Made by a program: the position numbers and the translations under genes. This document shows positions 50,903 to 61,614 of a stretch of 64,000 nucleotides of DNA, piece after piece (the stretch's first letter is position 1; every line of letters starts with the position of its first letter). The DNA is from Bacillus salacetis. GTDB taxonomy: Bacteria > Bacillota > Bacilli > Bacillales > Bacillaceae_B. The notes below the pieces were generated by a model that was not told the DNA's origin, ran no database searches, and saw only the letters and a list, made by a program, of their open reading frames with translations. The stretch lies in the NCBI RefSeq assembly GCF_003581585.1, contig NZ_QXIR01000006.1, positions 105,810 through 169,809 on the forward strand. The letters are read 5' to 3'.

Positions 50903-51424
50903 ATGATCAAAATGTTTACCACACAGCTTTCGGGACTTTACAACCGGATAGCGGATAAGGAAGAGTTTTCAATAGAGGATGGTGCCCGCCTTCTTGCTCA
51001 GGCAGCTGTTGGTGAAGGCCATATTTATATAAAAGGGTTCAAGGAGATGGAAAGCGTCACTCTTGAAGCGCTATATGGACAGGAACCACTTAACGGTGCT
51101 AAAGCACTGGAGAATGTGGATGACCTGACGGAAGCAGACAGGGTTCTTCTTGTATCCCGCTTTTCCAACGATGAACAGGCTTCTGCACTTGCAAAGCAGC
51201 TCTCTGACAAAGGGGTTGCTTTTACCGCGATTTCAGGGGCGGTGGCTGGTGAAGGAGAAAACCTTGCCGATTTGGCGGATATCCACATTGATACCAAACT
51301 GATCAAAGGCATGCTGCCAGGAGAGGAATTGGGCGAACGTGTCGGATTCCCTTCCAGTATGGCTGCTCTCTATATCTATTATCTGCTTAAGTTTTCGCTT
51401 GAAGAGATGCTGGAGGAATATTAA
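50903..51424 (+). CDS. ywjG: DUF2529 protein YwjG
   Basis: The 173-residue product begins MIKMFTTQLSGLYNRIADKE and has DGARLLAQAAVGEGHIYIKG and DRVLLVSRFSNDEQASALAKQL, a SIS-like sugar-isomerase fold by appearance. It ends GEELGERVGFPSSMAALYIYYLL. It matches the DUF2529/YwjG family, which lies between spo0F and pyrG in Bacillus; the function is unknown. The start at 50903 follows AAGGAGT; 17 upstream codons are rejected. It is divergent from spo0F. Confidence 0.9.
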   Translation: MIKMFTTQLSGLYNRIADKEEFSIEDGARLLAQAAVGEGHIYIKGFKEMESVTLEALYGQEPLNGAKALENVDDLTEADRVLLVSRFSNDEQASALAKQLSDKGVAFTAISGAVAGEGENLADLADIHIDTKLIKGMLPGEELGERVGFPSSMAALYIYYLLKFSLEEMLEEY

Positions 51425-51433
51425 GTTTGGAGT

Positions 51434-51465
51434 GAAGTCCCGGTTTGGTGCCGGGGCTTTTTTAC
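51434..51465 (+). terminator. ywjG terminator
   Basis: AGTCCCGG (51436-51443) pairs with CCGGGGCT (51451-51458) using a G-U, followed by TTTTTT. Confidence 0.85.
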
Positions 51466-51796
51466 TTGGATTGCATGAGGACTCTCGGCGGAAGTTTGGT
51501 TCATGAACCATGTTTGGTACAACTTGATCGTAATTTCACTGAGCTTTTATTTCATAAGGGCTGTACGGAACACTCTAATCTCCCATCGCTGCATAATTGG
51601 TACAATGGGCCCTTCATGAGCCGCTCTAATCCCCAAAAATCGCTGCATAACCAGTTCCATTAGCTGCCATCAGGCACCAAGACGCTCATCTCACCGTGAC
51701 CCCGGTTCCAAGAACCCTTCACAGAATGTAAAATTCAACCAACGCCGCAAATCTCCTCGAGAATTAAGCAGCCAGGTTCCGTTAACCATTTTGTTT
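51466..51796. other. Intergenic DNA with an imperfect direct repeat
   Basis: No gene. CTCTAATC...TCGCTGCATAA occurs twice (about 51572-51596 and 51625-51653), each followed by a GG/CCAG variant. GGTTCATGAACC is a 12-base palindrome near 51500. Origin unknown. Confidence 0.45.
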
Positions 51797-52004
51797 AAAC
51801 AAAAGGCTGTTTTCGCATATATTGTTGCTTTTGGAAAAATCCCAGGTGCCGGATTTTTCCCCTGTATACAAAGGTTTTACTCTCGAAAAAGAACGAGCAG
51901 CTCTTTTCTTTCCTGCTCACAGGGGTTTTTACGACGATTTACCAGCATATTAATTGAAATTTATATTGAATAGCAACAAAGTTTACGAAAAGAGCCAAAC
52001 AAAA
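51797..52004 (+). mobile_element. MITE-like element, best copy (192 bp) with 8-bp target duplication
   Basis: The element spans 51805-51996. GGCTGTTTTCGCATATATTG at the left and GCAACAAAGTTTACGAAAAG plus AGCC at the right are terminal inverted repeats of about 28 bp with mismatches. AAACAAAA flanks both sides (51797-51804 and 51997-52004), a perfect 8-bp duplication. Inner hairpins include AAAAATCC/GGATTTTT. It encodes no transposase and would need one in trans; the end sequence and 8-bp AT-rich target recall ISL3-type elements, which is inference. It sits in the T-run of the pyrG terminator. Confidence 0.85.
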
Positions 52005-52036
52005 AGAGCCGGCCCGCACGGACGGGTCAGCTCTTC
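52002..52036 (-). terminator. pyrG terminator
   Basis: AGAGCCGGCCCG pairs with CGGGTCAGCTCT (52005-52016 and 52023-52034) with two mismatches; TTTTTGTTT follows, into which the MITE-like element has inserted. Confidence 0.75.
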
Positions 52037-52052
52037 TTTATATTTCATATTA

Positions 52053-53684
<1,632 letters not shown>

Positions 53685-53685
53685 C

Positions 53686-53714
53686 TAAAAAAAGTATGTT
53701 CAGCAGTGCTGAAC
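53686..53714 (-). promoter_or_regulatory. Attenuator-like terminator in the pyrG leader
   Basis: GTTCAGCA (53714-53707) pairs with TGCTGAAC (53705-53698) around a single base, followed by ATACTTTTTTT, 32 bases before the pyrG start. In B. subtilis pyrG is controlled by a leader terminator that low CTP overcomes through added G residues pairing with a C/U-rich strand. Here no C/U-rich strand is seen, so the mechanism may differ. Confidence 0.6.
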
Positions 53715-53814
53715 ATTAGTCTCTTATGATGAAATTAATCCCGGAACTATTTCTGTGAAGCCTCCCATGTACTGCTGCAGCAGTCTTCGTCTCCTAAAAT
53801 CTTTTATAAAAAAA

Positions 53815-53956
53815 GGTTGTTTTCGCATACATTGCTGCTTTCGGAAAAGAACGGGCAGCTCTTTTCTTTCCTGCTCACCGGGAATTTGACGGCGATTCAT
53901 CAGGATATTACTTGAAAATTTTATATTGAATAGCAGCAAAGTTTACGAAAAGTGCC
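53815..53956 (+). mobile_element. MITE-like element, shorter copy 4 (142 bp)
   Basis: The left end GGTTGTTTTCGCATACATTG and the right end GCAGCAAAGTTTACGAAAAG then TGCC match the 51805 copy, with the inner AATCCC...GGATT hairpin missing. TAAAAAAA and TAAGAAAA flank it, seven of eight matching. It lies in the rpoE-pyrG gap. Confidence 0.78.
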
Positions 53957-54011
53957 TAAGAAAAAGAGCGGAAGGTTGTCTTCACGAAACAGCTTCAAGG
54001 GGGTGCAAAAA

Positions 54012-54052
54012 ATAAAAAACGCCCCCGCTTACCGAAGTAAGGGGAGCGTTGA
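54012..54052 (-). terminator. rpoE terminator
   Basis: AACGCCCCCGCTTAC and GTAAGGGGAGCGTT (about 54018-54032 and 54037-54050) form a long stem, with TTTTTTATTTTTT after it on the minus strand. Confidence 0.9.
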
Positions 54053-54126
54053 ATTCATAATCTGATCCTTTTTTAAGGAGCCCAAATAACATACTACCTT
54101 CCTCGACATCAGAAGTCAAGAATTGA

Positions 54127-54693
54127 TTATTTGTCTTCTTTTTCTGAATCCTCGTCGTCTTCGTCGAGTTCTTCTTCCTCTTCATCATCACCAAGATCAT
54201 ATTCATCTTCATCGATCAGTTCTTCATCGATTTCTTCTTCATCTGAATCTAGGTCTTCCTCATCATCATCGTCATCAAGATCTTCTTCATCATCTGTAAG
54301 ATCCTCTTCATCCAAATCATCAAGGTCATCGAAGTCCAGGTCTTCATCATCGAAGTCTTCTTCCAGATCCTCGTCATCCTTTTTCTTGGATTTCTTCTTG
54401 CGTGTCTTGATGGTCGGAACGGTTTCTTCCTCGATTTGATCAACCGGATACCAAGCTCTGATTCCCCAGCGGTTCTCACCAAGCGCGATGAAGCGACCAT
54501 CTACATTGAGGTCTGTGTAGAACTGGACCATGCGTGAACGGACTTCCTCCCCGGACAGCTCCAGTATGTCGCCGATCTGTTTGATTAAATCATTGAATGA
54601 CATTGCCTGTTTTTTATCCGCCAGTAACTCATGTGCTAATTCTATGAAAGACATTTGATGCAATTCTTCTGTCGATAGCTGCTTTAAACTCAT
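54127..54693 (-). CDS. rpoE: RNA polymerase delta subunit RpoE
   Basis: Delta binds RNA polymerase in Firmicutes, aiding recycling and sensitivity to initiating nucleotide levels. The 188-residue product has an N-terminal winged-helix HARE-HTH domain (about 1-90: MSLKQLSTEELHQMSFIELA, NVDGRFIALGENRWGIRAWYPV). A short basic stretch KTRKKKSKKK follows, then an almost purely Asp/Glu tail. The tail mimics nucleic acid and is unstructured. AAAGGAAG precedes the ATG. Confidence 0.96.
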   Translation of the reverse strand: MSLKQLSTEELHQMSFIELAHELLADKKQAMSFNDLIKQIGDILELSGEEVRSRMVQFYTDLNVDGRFIALGENRWGIRAWYPVDQIEEETVPTIKTRKKKSKKKDDEDLEEDFDDEDLDFDDLDDLDEEDLTDDEEDLDDDDDEEDLDSDEEEIDEELIDEDEYDLGDDEEEEELDEDDEDSEKEDK

Positions 54694-54720
54694 CTAACGC
54701 ACTTCCTTTCTCTATTTCAC

Positions 54721-54748
54721 ATTCTATTAAAAGATGCTATTTTCGTAA
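54721..54748 (-). promoter_or_regulatory. Sigma-A promoter candidate of rpoE
   Basis: TTACGA (54748-54743), 16-base spacer, TAGAAT (54726-54721); leader about 20 bases. Confidence 0.45.
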
Positions 54749-54763
54749 TTCGTTACTTTAAAA

Positions 54764-55040
54764 TTGTTTCCGCTCCAGGCACTCGCTTTCCCAAGGGCGG
54801 GCGTTGAGCCTCCTCGGCTGAATAAAAAGCGTAAGCGGCCGTTCAGCGATGTACGGATTGGAGGGCTCCTGCATGAGATAAAGGAATCACAACGAACATA
54901 AATGAGTTGATGATGACTTATCGCAAGAAAGGTGGCCGAAATCAGCTAGTCGCTGGCCGCTGGAGCTAGGTTCGCCTGCGGGGGCTCACCTGTCCCGCTG
55001 ATTCCCCAGGAGTCGAGCGCATTCCGCTACCAGCTCACGA
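54764..55040 (+). repeat. Family C repeat interrupted by element B
   Basis: C left half (54764-54820: TTTCCGCTCCAGGCACTCG ... GCCTCCTCGGCT) and right half (54971-55040: TTCGCCTGCGGGGGCTCACC ... CAGGAGTCGAGCGCATTCCG) are split by element B (54824-54970). The uninterrupted order is visible at 60131. Confidence 0.8.
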
Positions 55041-55374
55041 AAAAGCTTTTACAGAGCTATTAATTAGAAAAAAAGTGCGTTCACACTCTATTTCTAATGT
55101 TATGTAAGAATAAGCAGGAAATATTATTAAAGTAATATTTACGAAGCCAGCCTAAAAGAATGATAAAAGGGCATAATTCTCGAATTTGCCTAAAACCATA
55201 TTATTCATTATAAACAATATACAGTGGTTTATGCTAGATTTATGCGGTTTTTCTTTTATTTTTTTCCACATCAGGGTTCTCTTGAATCGGGTTTCTTGGA
55301 AGGTATATTGAGAGGGTGCGAGATGGGGGACAGTAAAATGGGGAATTGCCTCTTTCGTCTTCTGGTTCACAACG
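55041..55374. other. AT-rich intergenic DNA
   Basis: No gene is supported. Short open frames on both strands (55152-55370 minus, 55224-55442 plus) lack ribosome binding sites and family likeness. Confidence 0.45.
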
Positions 55375-55566
55375 TCAGGGCAGTTCCCCTTTTTCTAAAT
55401 CAGCGTGGCGCTGCTTCATTGCATTTTGATATATTTCACTGAAAGCTTCATAGAAGAAATAAGAAGCCAAAACCAAAAGCGGGATCGCTCCCAGGAGTTT
55501 CTGATATAGGTAAAACGATAATATGAAACCTGCCAAAATCAGGATGTATTTAAGTAAAAACTTCAA
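55375..55566 (-). CDS. Small two-helix membrane protein (TTG start)
   Basis: A TTG at 55566 lies 8 bases after GGGAG and gives 63 residues. The product has two membrane helices (about 3-22, FLLKYILILAGFILSFYLYQ, and 26-43, GAIPLLVLASYFFYEAF) and a charged tail ending AMKQRHADLEKGELP. Longer frames starting upstream include the Shine-Dalgarno itself. No family is recognised. It lies downstream of icmF on the same strand, separated by a palindromic repeat and terminator. Confidence 0.6.
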   Translation of the reverse strand: MKFLLKYILILAGFILSFYLYQKLLGAIPLLVLASYFFYEAFSEIYQNAMKQRHADLEKGELP

Positions 55567-55691
55567 AATGTTCACTCCCTGCCATATAACCAGCACAACT
55601 GAAATTCATATTACTCTTTACCTATTATAGATGAAAATGGTGCTATATAATATTAAATCTGTGTTAAAAAACAGGAAATTCGATTCTGTCA

Positions 55692-55746
55692 CTTTAGCCC
55701 TTTAAAGCAGCCGGGGACAGTCCCCGGCTGCTTTAAAGGGCTAAAG
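55692..55746. repeat. 55-bp palindrome family, copy 13 (perfect)
   Basis: CTTTAGCCCTTTAAAGCAGCC and exact complement flank GGGGACAGTCCCC. Relative to copy 5, GCGC in the arm has become GCCC and the partner has changed to match. Confidence 0.92.
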
Positions 55747-55767
55747 CGTTTCCTGGATATCAGGAAA

Positions 55768-55800
55768 AACGGGTCCTAAGCTCCCGGCTTTGGACCCATT
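55768..55800 (-). terminator. icmF terminator
   Basis: GGGTCC (55771-55776) pairs with GGACCC (55792-55797), with an inner AAGC/GCTT pairing; TTTTTCC follows on the minus strand. Confidence 0.82.
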
Positions 55801-55810
55801 TTCATTGAGA

Positions 55811-58800
55811 TTACATGTTTCTTCTATACTGTCCGCCCACTTCGTAGAGCGCCCTTGTGATTTGGCCCAGGCTTGCGACTTTGACGGTTTCCATCAATTC
55901 GGCAAAGATGTTCCCGTCGTTCACAGCTGCTTCTTTCAGCCTCTTCAATGCTTCTTCTGTGCTGTCTTCATTGCGTCCCTGGAAGCTGCGAAGGTTCGTG
56001 ATCTGTGTTTCTTTTTCTTCTTTCGTCGCACGTGCCAGTTCCATGGTATCCATCTGTTCTTCTGATGGAGGATTCGGGTTCAGGTAGGTGTTGACCCCGA
56101 CAATCGGCAGTTCGCCGCTGTGCTTTTTCATTTCATAGTACATGGACTCTTCCTGGATCTTCCCGCGCTGATACTGGGTTTCCATCGCACCCAGCACACC
56201 GCCGCGGTCGTTGATGCGATCGAATTCTGCGAGCACCATTTCTTCCACAAGGTCTGTCAATTCTTCAACAATGAAAGAACCTTGAAGCGGATTTTCATTC
56301 TTAGACAATCCATGTTCTTTCGTGATGATCATCTGGATCGCCATCGCTCTGCGGACTGATTCCTCCGTAGGCGTCGTGATCGCTTCGTCATAAGCATTCG
56401 TATGAAGGGAATTACAGTTATCCTGAAGCGCCATCAACGCCTGCAATGTCGTACGGATATCGTTAAAATCGATTTCCTGCGCATGCAGCGAGCGCCCGGA
56501 CGTCTGGATGTGGTACTTCAGTTTTTGGCTCCGTTCATTTGCACCATACTTATCTCTCATGACTGTCGCCCAGATACGGCGTGCAACTCTTCCAATTACC
56601 GTATACTCGGGATCAAGTCCATTCGAGAAGAAGAAGGATAAATTCGGTGCAAAGTCATTGATGTCCATGCCTCTGCTTAAGTAGTATTCCACATACGTAA
56701 AGCCATTTGCCAGTGTGAAGGCAAGCTGGGAAATCGGGTTCGCTCCTGCTTCCGCGATATGGTAGCCGGAAATCGATACAGAGTAATAGTTTCTTACTTT
56801 GTGATCGATGAAGTACTGCTGGATGTCACCCATCATCCGCAATGCGAATTCAGTAGAGAAGATACACGTGTTCTGGCCCTGGTCTTCTTTTAAAATATCT
56901 GCCTGGACCGTACCGCGCACCACATTAAGGGTTGCTTCTTTAACATGAGTGAACTCTTCCAGTGTAAGCGTCCTTCCGAGTTCCTCTTCTTTCTTCTTCA
57001 CCTGCTGATCGATGGCTGTGTTCATGAACATGGCCAGGATGATCGGTGCCGGGCCGTTGATTGTCATGGAAACAGAAGTCGACGGAGCGCACAGGTCGAA
57101 GCCGGCATACAATTTCTTCATGTCATCCAGCGTACAGATGCTCACGCCGCTCTCCCCGACTTTTCCGTAAATATCCGGACGGTGGTCAGGATCTTCACCA
57201 TACAGTGTGACCGAGTCAAATGCCGTACTCAATCGTTTCGCATCATCGTCCTTGGACAGATAATGGAAGCGGCGGTTCGTTCTCTCCGGTGTACCTTCAC
57301 CCGCAAATTGGCGCTTCGGATCTTCCCCTTTGCGTTTGAATGGGAATACTCCCCCTGTGTACGGGAATGCACCAGGCACATTTTCTTTATAGACCCAGCC
57401 AAGGATTTCGCCGAAGTCCTTATATCTCGGAAGTGCCACTTTCGGGATATCAAGGCCGGACAGGCTCTTTGTCTTCAGCTCAGTGATGATCTCCTTGTCC
57501 CTGATTTTCGTGATGAACTGGTCAGCGCCGTATTTCTCTTTGAATTCTTCCCAGCCATCAAGGATTTTTCTGGATTCAGGAGTCAGTTTTTCTTCTACAT
57601 TCTTTTTCAAGTTTTCAAGGGAAGTCACCACTTCTTCGTTGACTTCTTGTTCCTTCACCGCCTCGATGGCTCCTTTAAGCTGGAACAATTTGCGGGCGAG
57701 ATGTGCTTGCTCTTCCGCTTTTTTATGGTAATTCCTCACCGTTTCTGAAATTTCTCTCAGGTAATAACGACGGTCATTCGGAATGATGACATTCTGTTTT
57801 TCAACATCCACATCCTTCGAAAAAGAGGTGGACCACTCAAGATTCAGTTTGCTGTTGATTTTATCAACCAGAGCGGCAAACAACGCGTTTGTGCCCGGAT
57901 CGTTGAATTGGCTGGCAATCGTTCCATACACAGGCATCAGATCGAGATCCTTGTCAAACAGCATATGGCTGCGCTGATACTGCTTCTGTACCTGGCGCCT
58001 TGCATCTTCGGACCCTTTCCGCTCAAATTTGTTGATGACGATCAGGTCGGCATAGTCGATCATATCAATTTTTTCAAGCTGTGAAGGCGCTCCGAATTCG
58101 CTTGTCATGACATACATGGACAGATCACAGATTTCTGCGATTTCGGCATCCCCCTGGCCGATACCGGATGTTTCTACAATGACCAGATCATAGCCTGCAG
58201 CTTTTACCACATTGATGGAATCCTGTATAGCAAGGGAAAGCTCTGTCTTCGATCCGCGTGTCGCCAAGCTTCTCATGAATACCCGATTGTTGAAGATGGC
58301 GTTCATCCGGATGCGGTCGCCAAGAAGGGCCCCGCCTGTTTTCTGTTTCGTCGGGTCGATTGACAGGATCGCCACCTTTTTCTCAGGGATTTCATTCAGG
58401 AAGCGGCGGATCAGTTCATCTGTAAGGGAGCTTTTCCCGGCGCCGCCTGTACCTGTGATTCCGAGTACCGGTACAGTCTTGGCCATTGACTTCACTTCAG
58501 AAAGAACGGATTGTGCCGTGGCCGCAGCTTCTTCGTTCGTATTGATTTGGTATTCAGCAAGTGAAATCATTTTTGAGACCGTGTTGATATCCCCCGCCTG
58601 CAATTTATCCAACTGCTCGCCTACAGAAGAAGTAACCGTTGGGAAATCACATTCTTCGATCATGTTATTGATCATTCCCTGAAGGCCTTGAGTCCGGCCG
58701 TCTTCCGGAGAAAAAATCCGGGCAATGCCGTAATTATGCAGTTCCTTGATTTCGCGGGGTATGATCACCCCGCCTCCGCCGCCGTATATGCGGATATGGG

Positions 58801-59077
58801 CCGCGCCTCTTTCCTGCAAAAGGTCGTACATATATTTAAAGTATTCAACATGCCCGCCCTGGTAGGAAGATATTGCGATACCCTGGACATCTTCCTGGAT
58901 TGCAGCATTGACCACTTCTTCAACAGAACGGTTATGGCCGAGGTGGATGACCTCTGCACCGCTCGCCTGTATGATTCTTCTCATGATATTGATGGAAGCG
59001 TCATGTCCGTCGAACAAGCTGGATGCTGTCACGAAGCGGACGTGATGCTTTGGCTTATAAATCTCAACCGTGCTCAT
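55811..59077 (-). CDS. icmF: Fused isobutyryl-CoA mutase IcmF
   Basis: IcmF is an adenosylcobalamin enzyme that interconverts isobutyryl-CoA and n-butyryl-CoA (some members also use pivalyl-CoA), with its GTPase chaperone fused in. The 1088-residue product has a B12-binding domain (about 12-140; cobalt ligand His in LFDGHDAS) and a MeaI-type G domain (about 200-410; P-loop [17 protein letters not shown], base motif VINKFERKG). A linker and the large mutase domain (about 540-1085) follow. The ATG at 59077 follows AGGGGGAG. Its neighbours point to branched/short-chain acyl-CoA breakdown. Confidence 0.95.
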   Translation of the reverse strand: MSTVEIYKPKHHVRFVTASSLFDGHDASINIMRRIIQASGAEVIHLGHNRSVEEVVNAAIQEDVQGIAISSYQGGHVEYFKYMYDLLQERGAAHIRIYGGGGGVIIPREIKELHNYGIARIFSPEDGRTQGLQGMINNMIEECDFPTVTSSVGEQLDKLQAGDINTVSKMISLAEYQINTNEEAAATAQSVLSEVKSMAKTVPVLGITGTGGAGKSSLTDELIRRFLNEIPEKKVAILSIDPTKQKTGGALLGDRIRMNAIFNNRVFMRSLATRGSKTELSLAIQDSINVVKAAGYDLVIVETSGIGQGDAEIAEICDLSMYVMTSEFGAPSQLEKIDMIDYADLIVINKFERKGSEDARRQVQKQYQRSHMLFDKDLDLMPVYGTIASQFNDPGTNALFAALVDKINSKLNLEWSTSFSKDVDVEKQNVIIPNDRRYYLREISETVRNYHKKAEEQAHLARKLFQLKGAIEAVKEQEVNEEVVTSLENLKKNVEEKLTPESRKILDGWEEFKEKYGADQFITKIRDKEIITELKTKSLSGLDIPKVALPRYKDFGEILGWVYKENVPGAFPYTGGVFPFKRKGEDPKRQFAGEGTPERTNRRFHYLSKDDDAKRLSTAFDSVTLYGEDPDHRPDIYGKVGESGVSICTLDDMKKLYAGFDLCAPSTSVSMTINGPAPIILAMFMNTAIDQQVKKKEEELGRTLTLEEFTHVKEATLNVVRGTVQADILKEDQGQNTCIFSTEFALRMMGDIQQYFIDHKVRNYYSVSISGYHIAEAGANPISQLAFTLANGFTYVEYYLSRGMDINDFAPNLSFFFSNGLDPEYTVIGRVARRIWATVMRDKYGANERSQKLKYHIQTSGRSLHAQEIDFNDIRTTLQALMALQDNCNSLHTNAYDEAITTPTEESVRRAMAIQMIITKEHGLSKNENPLQGSFIVEELTDLVEEMVLAEFDRINDRGGVLGAMETQYQRGKIQEESMYYEMKKHSGELPIVGVNTYLNPNPPSEEQMDTMELARATKEEKETQITNLRSFQGRNEDSTEEALKRLKEAAVNDGNIFAELMETVKVASLGQITRALYEVGGQYRRNM

Positions 59078-59110
59078 ATTTCTCCCCCTGTTCATAAAAT
59101 AATCCTGTAT

Positions 59111-59380
59111 TGATTTGCTCTCCAGGTATACGGCTGCGCGGGAGGGCGGTGACCCAAAAAGCGGAAATGGCCGTTCAGCGACTCACAGATTGGAGGGCTC
59201 TCTCATGAGATAAAGGAAACACGGCAAGCACAGCGAGCCGATCTTGACTTATCGCAAGGAGAAAGACCGCAATCTGCCAGTCGCTGGCCATTGGAGCTGG
59301 ATTGGCCTCCTCACCTGCACTTCCGGGGTCTCACCTGTCCCGCCAGTCACGAGATCGTTCACTCTCCGCTCCAATCACCT
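59111..59380 (+). repeat. Family C repeat interrupted by element B (second case)
   Basis: C left half (59111-59155, ending GGGCGGTGACC) and right half (about 59305-59380, CCTCCTCACCTGC ... TCTCCGCTCCAATCA) enclose element B (59156-59304). The B ends pair as AATGGCC/GGCCATT. The insertion point is a few bases from that at 54.8 kb, so the two events are independent or the ends have drifted. Confidence 0.78.
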
Positions 59381-59430
59381 ATGTGCAACTCCTGGAGCAA
59401 TCACATCACTATAATTTTCCCAGCAACAAC

Positions 59431-60060
59431 CTACTCTAGATAGCCGTTGATGCCTGAAAAAAGCAGGTCTGTTTGAATTTCAATATACTCTTCCAATGTG
59501 TATTTTTTCTGAAGCGCCCAGCGGCGGAATCCCCACATCTGCCCCTGGACAAAAATATTCTGAGCGAGCAGGTGGATCCTGGTTTCATCCAGGGCAAGCT
59601 CGCCGTTTTCGCAGCATCTTTTGATCAGCGTTTCAAACATGCCGACCATTTCCAGTTCTTTTTGCAGCACATACGGAAGGGCATCCTTTGAAAGCGATTT
59701 GGCTTCCTGATACATGACCAGGACCTCATCCTGCAGATCATCCATGACACGGAAATAGTGGTCGATGCCCAATTTCAAGCTGACCAGTGTCCCCTGTTCG
59801 GTGTCCATCGCCTGCAGCTGTGAGCGCACTTGCTCGTAGATGCTGTCACAGACGAGGTAAAGAACGTCTTCCTTTGTCCTGATATATTCATACAGCGTGC
59901 CGATACTGAAACCGGCCGCTTTGGCAATCTCTCTAGTCGTTGTCCGATGAAACCCCTTTAGCTTGAAGAGAGAGACAGCCCCGCGGACCATCTCATCACG
60001 GCGCTTTTCTACAAGCCTTTCATCTTTGACAGAAGCATGGACTTCCCTCTTTTTATTCAC
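59431..60060 (-). CDS. TetR/AcrR-family regulator
   Basis: The 209-residue product has an N-terminal HTH (about 18-65: RRDEMVRGAVSLFKLKGFHRTTTREIAKAAGFSIGTLYEYIRTKEDVLYLV) and a helical ligand-binding domain. Lying between acyl-CoA dehydrogenase and icmF genes, it probably represses this acyl-CoA module and responds to an acyl-CoA, as FadR does in B. subtilis; this is context only. The start appears to be GTG, with a weak Shine-Dalgarno. Confidence 0.85.
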   Translation of the reverse strand: MNKKREVHASVKDERLVEKRRDEMVRGAVSLFKLKGFHRTTTREIAKAAGFSIGTLYEYIRTKEDVLYLVCDSIYEQVRSQLQAMDTEQGTLVSLKLGIDHYFRVMDDLQDEVLVMYQEAKSLSKDALPYVLQKELEMVGMFETLIKRCCENGELALDETRIHLLAQNIFVQGQMWGFRRWALQKKYTLEEYIEIQTDLLFSGINGYLE

Positions 60061-60130
60061 ATTATCCGACCGCCTTTATTGACCACCTTTTCTCCCTCTT
60101 GTGTAAAACTTTCCCCTTGTTTGCAAACGA

Positions 60131-60279
60131 TTGATTTCCGCTGCAGGTGTGCGACTCCGCGGGGCGGGCGGTGAGCCTCCTCAGCTTCGCCTGCGGGGTT
60201 ACGGTCCGGTAGGTACGTAACCTTGGCTCACCTGTCCCGCTGCTCCGCAGGAGGTGGCACACCTTCCGCTTCAATCAAC
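60131..60279 (+). repeat. Family C repeat without element B, with a 28-base hairpin insert
   Basis: The ends TTGATTTCCGCTGCAGGTG and CACCTTCCGCTTCAATCAA are inverted repeats. The centre runs GCCTCCTCAGCTTCGCCTGC, the uninterrupted form of the site split by element B at 54.8 kb. Bases 60199-60226 (TTACG...CGTAA) are an extra small palindrome absent from the other copies. Confidence 0.78.
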
Positions 60280-60362
60280 TCATCTTTACGAATCCCTAAA
60301 ACTATCATTGCTGGTAATAGTCTCTTATTAAAGATCTCTGTTCCTAAATCTCTTCAGAAATA

Positions 60363-61502
60363 TTATTTCGTCACCATGCGGGAGATGACGAGACGCTGGA
60401 TTTCCTGTGTGCCTTCATAGATCTGGGTGATTTTGGCGTCACGCATATAGCGCTCGACCGGATAATCTTTTGTATAGCCGTAGCCCCCGAAGATCTGTAC
60501 CGCTTCTGTTGTCACTTTCATTGCTGTATCACCGGCCATCAGCTTGGACATTGCTGATTCTTTCCCGTAAGGAAGGCCTTCCGATTCAAGCCAGGCTGCC
60601 TGATAAGTCAGCAAGCGGGAAGCCTCGATGCTTGTTGCCATATCTGCAATTTTGAAGGATATCCCCTGGTTCGCTGCAATCGGCTTGCCAAACTGTTCAC
60701 GTTCCTTGGCATATGCGATGGAAGCGTCCAACGCACCTTGTGCAATTCCGACTGCCTGGGCAGCAATCCCGTTACGGCCTCCGTCAAGTGTCATCATGGC
60801 AATCTTGAAGCCTTCTCCTTCTTTTCCTAACATGTTTTCTTTTGGAACCCGGCAGTTATCGAATACGATTTCTGTTGTCGGTGATGAGCGGATGCCCAGT
60901 TTCTTTTCTTTCTTGCCGACGGAGAAGCCTTCAAAGCCGCTTTCGATGATGAATGCTGACGTCCCTCTTTGGCGCTGTGATGGGTCTGTCAAAGCAAAAA
61001 CAACATAGATATCGGCAATACCGCCGTTTGTGATGAAGATCTTTGAGCCATTCAAAACATAGTGGTCGCCGTCAAGCTTCGCTGTAGTTTTCATTCCGCC
61101 AGCGTCTGATCCGGAAGCAGGCTCCGTCAAACCATATCCCCCGATTTTCTCACCTTGCGCCATCGGCTTAAGGTACTTCTGCTTTTGTTCTTCGTTACCG
61201 AATTTGAAAATCGGCCATCCAGCCAGTGACGTATGGGCAGACAATGTTACACCCGTTGAAGCACAAACTCTTGACAGTTCTTCAACCGCGATACAGTATG
61301 CGAGGTAGTCACTGCCAATCCCGCCGTACTCTTCCGGCCAAGGGATCCCTGTGAGGCCAAGCTCTGCCATCTTATCGAAAAGCCCCCGGTCAAAGCGTTC
61401 TTCTTCATCGCGCTCCGCTGCAGTCGGTTCCACTTCGTTCTTCGCGAAATCGCGCACCATTTTGCGGATCATTTCATGTTCTTCTGATAATTTGAAATTC
61501 AT
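60363..61502 (-). CDS. acdA: Acyl-CoA dehydrogenase (AcdA-like)
   Basis: This FAD enzyme oxidises acyl-CoA to 2-enoyl-CoA and passes electrons to ETF. The 379-residue product has [19 protein letters not shown], the flavin-contact region [16 protein letters not shown], and the C-terminal catalytic base in [20 protein letters not shown]. It is of the short-chain/branched type. In B. subtilis acdA lies near rpoE, as here. GGGGGAAGAG precedes the ATG. It is transcribed toward the TetR gene. Confidence 0.93.
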   Translation of the reverse strand: MNFKLSEEHEMIRKMVRDFAKNEVEPTAAERDEEERFDRGLFDKMAELGLTGIPWPEEYGGIGSDYLAYCIAVEELSRVCASTGVTLSAHTSLAGWPIFKFGNEEQKQKYLKPMAQGEKIGGYGLTEPASGSDAGGMKTTAKLDGDHYVLNGSKIFITNGGIADIYVVFALTDPSQRQRGTSAFIIESGFEGFSVGKKEKKLGIRSSPTTEIVFDNCRVPKENMLGKEGEGFKIAMMTLDGGRNGIAAQAVGIAQGALDASIAYAKEREQFGKPIAANQGISFKIADMATSIEASRLLTYQAAWLESEGLPYGKESAMSKLMAGDTAMKVTTEAVQIFGGYGYTKDYPVERYMRDAKITQIYEGTQEIQRLVISRMVTK

Positions 61503-61549
61503 TTCTCTTCCCCCGTTTGTCTGTTTAGTAGGATATTGGATCGCCGGCG

Positions 61550-61604
61550 CTTTAGTACTTTAAAGTAACAGGGGACTGTCCCCACTTGCTTTAGAGTGCT
61601 AAAG
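61550..61604. repeat. 55-bp palindrome family, copy 14
   Basis: CTTTAGTACTTTAAAGTAACA and a partly matching partner flank GGGGACTGTCCCC. It starts 10 bases past the downstream acyl-CoA dehydrogenase stop. Confidence 0.88.
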
Positions 61605-61614
61605 CGCTCCAATC

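Noticed and set aside
54131..54439. Serine-rich plus-strand open frame opposite rpoE
   Set aside because: It is the complement of the GAT/GAA-rich Asp/Glu tail of RpoE; poly-Ser arises from codon complementarity.
55152..55370. 72-codon minus-strand frame in the icmF-rpoE gap
   Set aside because: No ribosome binding site, no likeness, low-complexity AT-rich DNA.
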